Program-made: the position numbers and the translations under genes
Shown: positions 63,813 through 64,000 of the stretch, one piece after another
Layout: every line of letters starts with the position of its first letter
Position numbering within the stretch: the first letter of the stretch is position 1
Source: Variovorax sp. SG517
Lineage (GTDB): Bacteria > Pseudomonadota > Gammaproteobacteria > Burkholderiales > Burkholderiaceae_C
NCBI RefSeq assembly: GCF_013376045.1
Contig: NZ_JABMJG010000013.1
Coordinates: forward strand, 96,662 to 160,661
Length of the DNA: 64,000 nt
Reading direction: 5' to 3'
Notes under the pieces: model-generated
Database searches by the model: none
Told to the model about the DNA's origin: nothing
The model's input: only the letters and a program-made list of their open reading frames with translations

Positions 63813-64000
63813 CACCGGCGCGGGGGCAGCGCCCGACCACGGCGGCGGCGGCAACGGCCTGCTGTGGGTGCTGGTCGCCGTGGCGGTGCTGTTCGCCTTC
63901 CTGCGCCCGCGCGCGCCCATGGACTGGCTGCGCCTGGTCGACTGGCAGACCGTCGGCGCGCTCGCCGGCCTGCTGGCCATCACCCAGGGCGTGGAACGCA
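63793..64000 (+). CDS. Membrane transporter, N-terminal part (anion/SLC13-like)
   Basis: 69 codons visible from GTG 63793, inside the last codons of the synthetase. After a Gly/Ala-rich start it has a hydrophobic helix (GLLWVLVAVAVLFAF) and then DWLRLVDWQTVGALAGLLAI, as in SLC13/ArsB-type permeases. The rest is outside the window, so the family is tentative. Confidence 0.55.
   Translation, partial: MNSPSADTGAGAAPDHGGGGNGLLWVLVAVAVLFAFLRPRAPMDWLRLVDWQTVGALAGLLAITQGVER

Overview
The window is GC-rich, densely packed chromosomal DNA from a betaproteobacterium. The protein sequences (membrane-anchored cytochrome c5, complete rut pathway, atpIBEFHA-G-D-C order, dat-ybeD-lipB-lipA block) point to Burkholderiales, family Comamonadaceae, most like Variovorax. 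That assignment is inferred from recognised sequences, not from a marker gene. I saw no rRNA, tRNA, CRISPR array, insertion sequence or phage gene, and no gene-free stretch longer than 300 bases.

Left part: a TetR/AcrR repressor cut by the window edge faces an acrAB-oprM type RND efflux operon, with an AcrR-like palindrome between them. Next come a membrane-anchored cytochrome c5 with a strong terminator and a three-gene minus-strand operon (SnoaL-like protein, YheT-like hydrolase, conserved hypothetical).

9.6-27 kb is the most interesting part. A rutABCDEF uracil-degradation operon without rutG is followed by a convergent rutR. Divergent from rutR is a 12-gene operon: 2-oxoglutarate/Fe(II) oxygenase, VOC protein, BMP-type nucleoside/nucleobase ABC importer (4 genes), cysteine hydrolase, a second oxygenase and a polyamine-type ABC importer (4 genes). 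Both operons are preceded by a near-consensus sigma-54 promoter and a RutR-like box. This suggests one nitrogen- and pyrimidine-controlled regulon in which the 12-gene operon imports and oxidises a nitrogen heterocycle (thymine is one candidate) and may feed RutA-F.

27-38 kb holds lemA with two TPM-domain genes, then the ligase-associated DNA repair set (exonuclease, ATP-dependent ligase, DEXH helicase, PdeM) with trxC inserted on the opposite strand, then a DUF3617 protein and a PAP2 phosphatase. 38-44.5 kb is a minus-strand sugar ABC operon led by a ROK regulator that has its own promoter and a perfect palindrome. 44.5-52.3 kb is the F1Fo ATP synthase operon, with an extra small Ala/Pro-rich lipoprotein gene between atpG and atpD. 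52.5-61.2 kb is dat-ybeD-lipB-lipA running with overlaps into a five-gene glycan cluster (glycosyltransferases, LmbE-like protein, sugar 3-dehydrogenase/aminotransferase pair). The right end has yeaQ/yidB-like genes, an acyl-CoA synthetase and the start of a membrane transporter.

Two repeat families are scattered through the window. Family A (about 92 bp) sits between co-transcribed genes and always has the same orientation relative to transcription. Family B (about 100 bp, palindromic, purine/pyrimidine-rich) even forms the C-terminus of the exonuclease and the N-terminus of the helicase.
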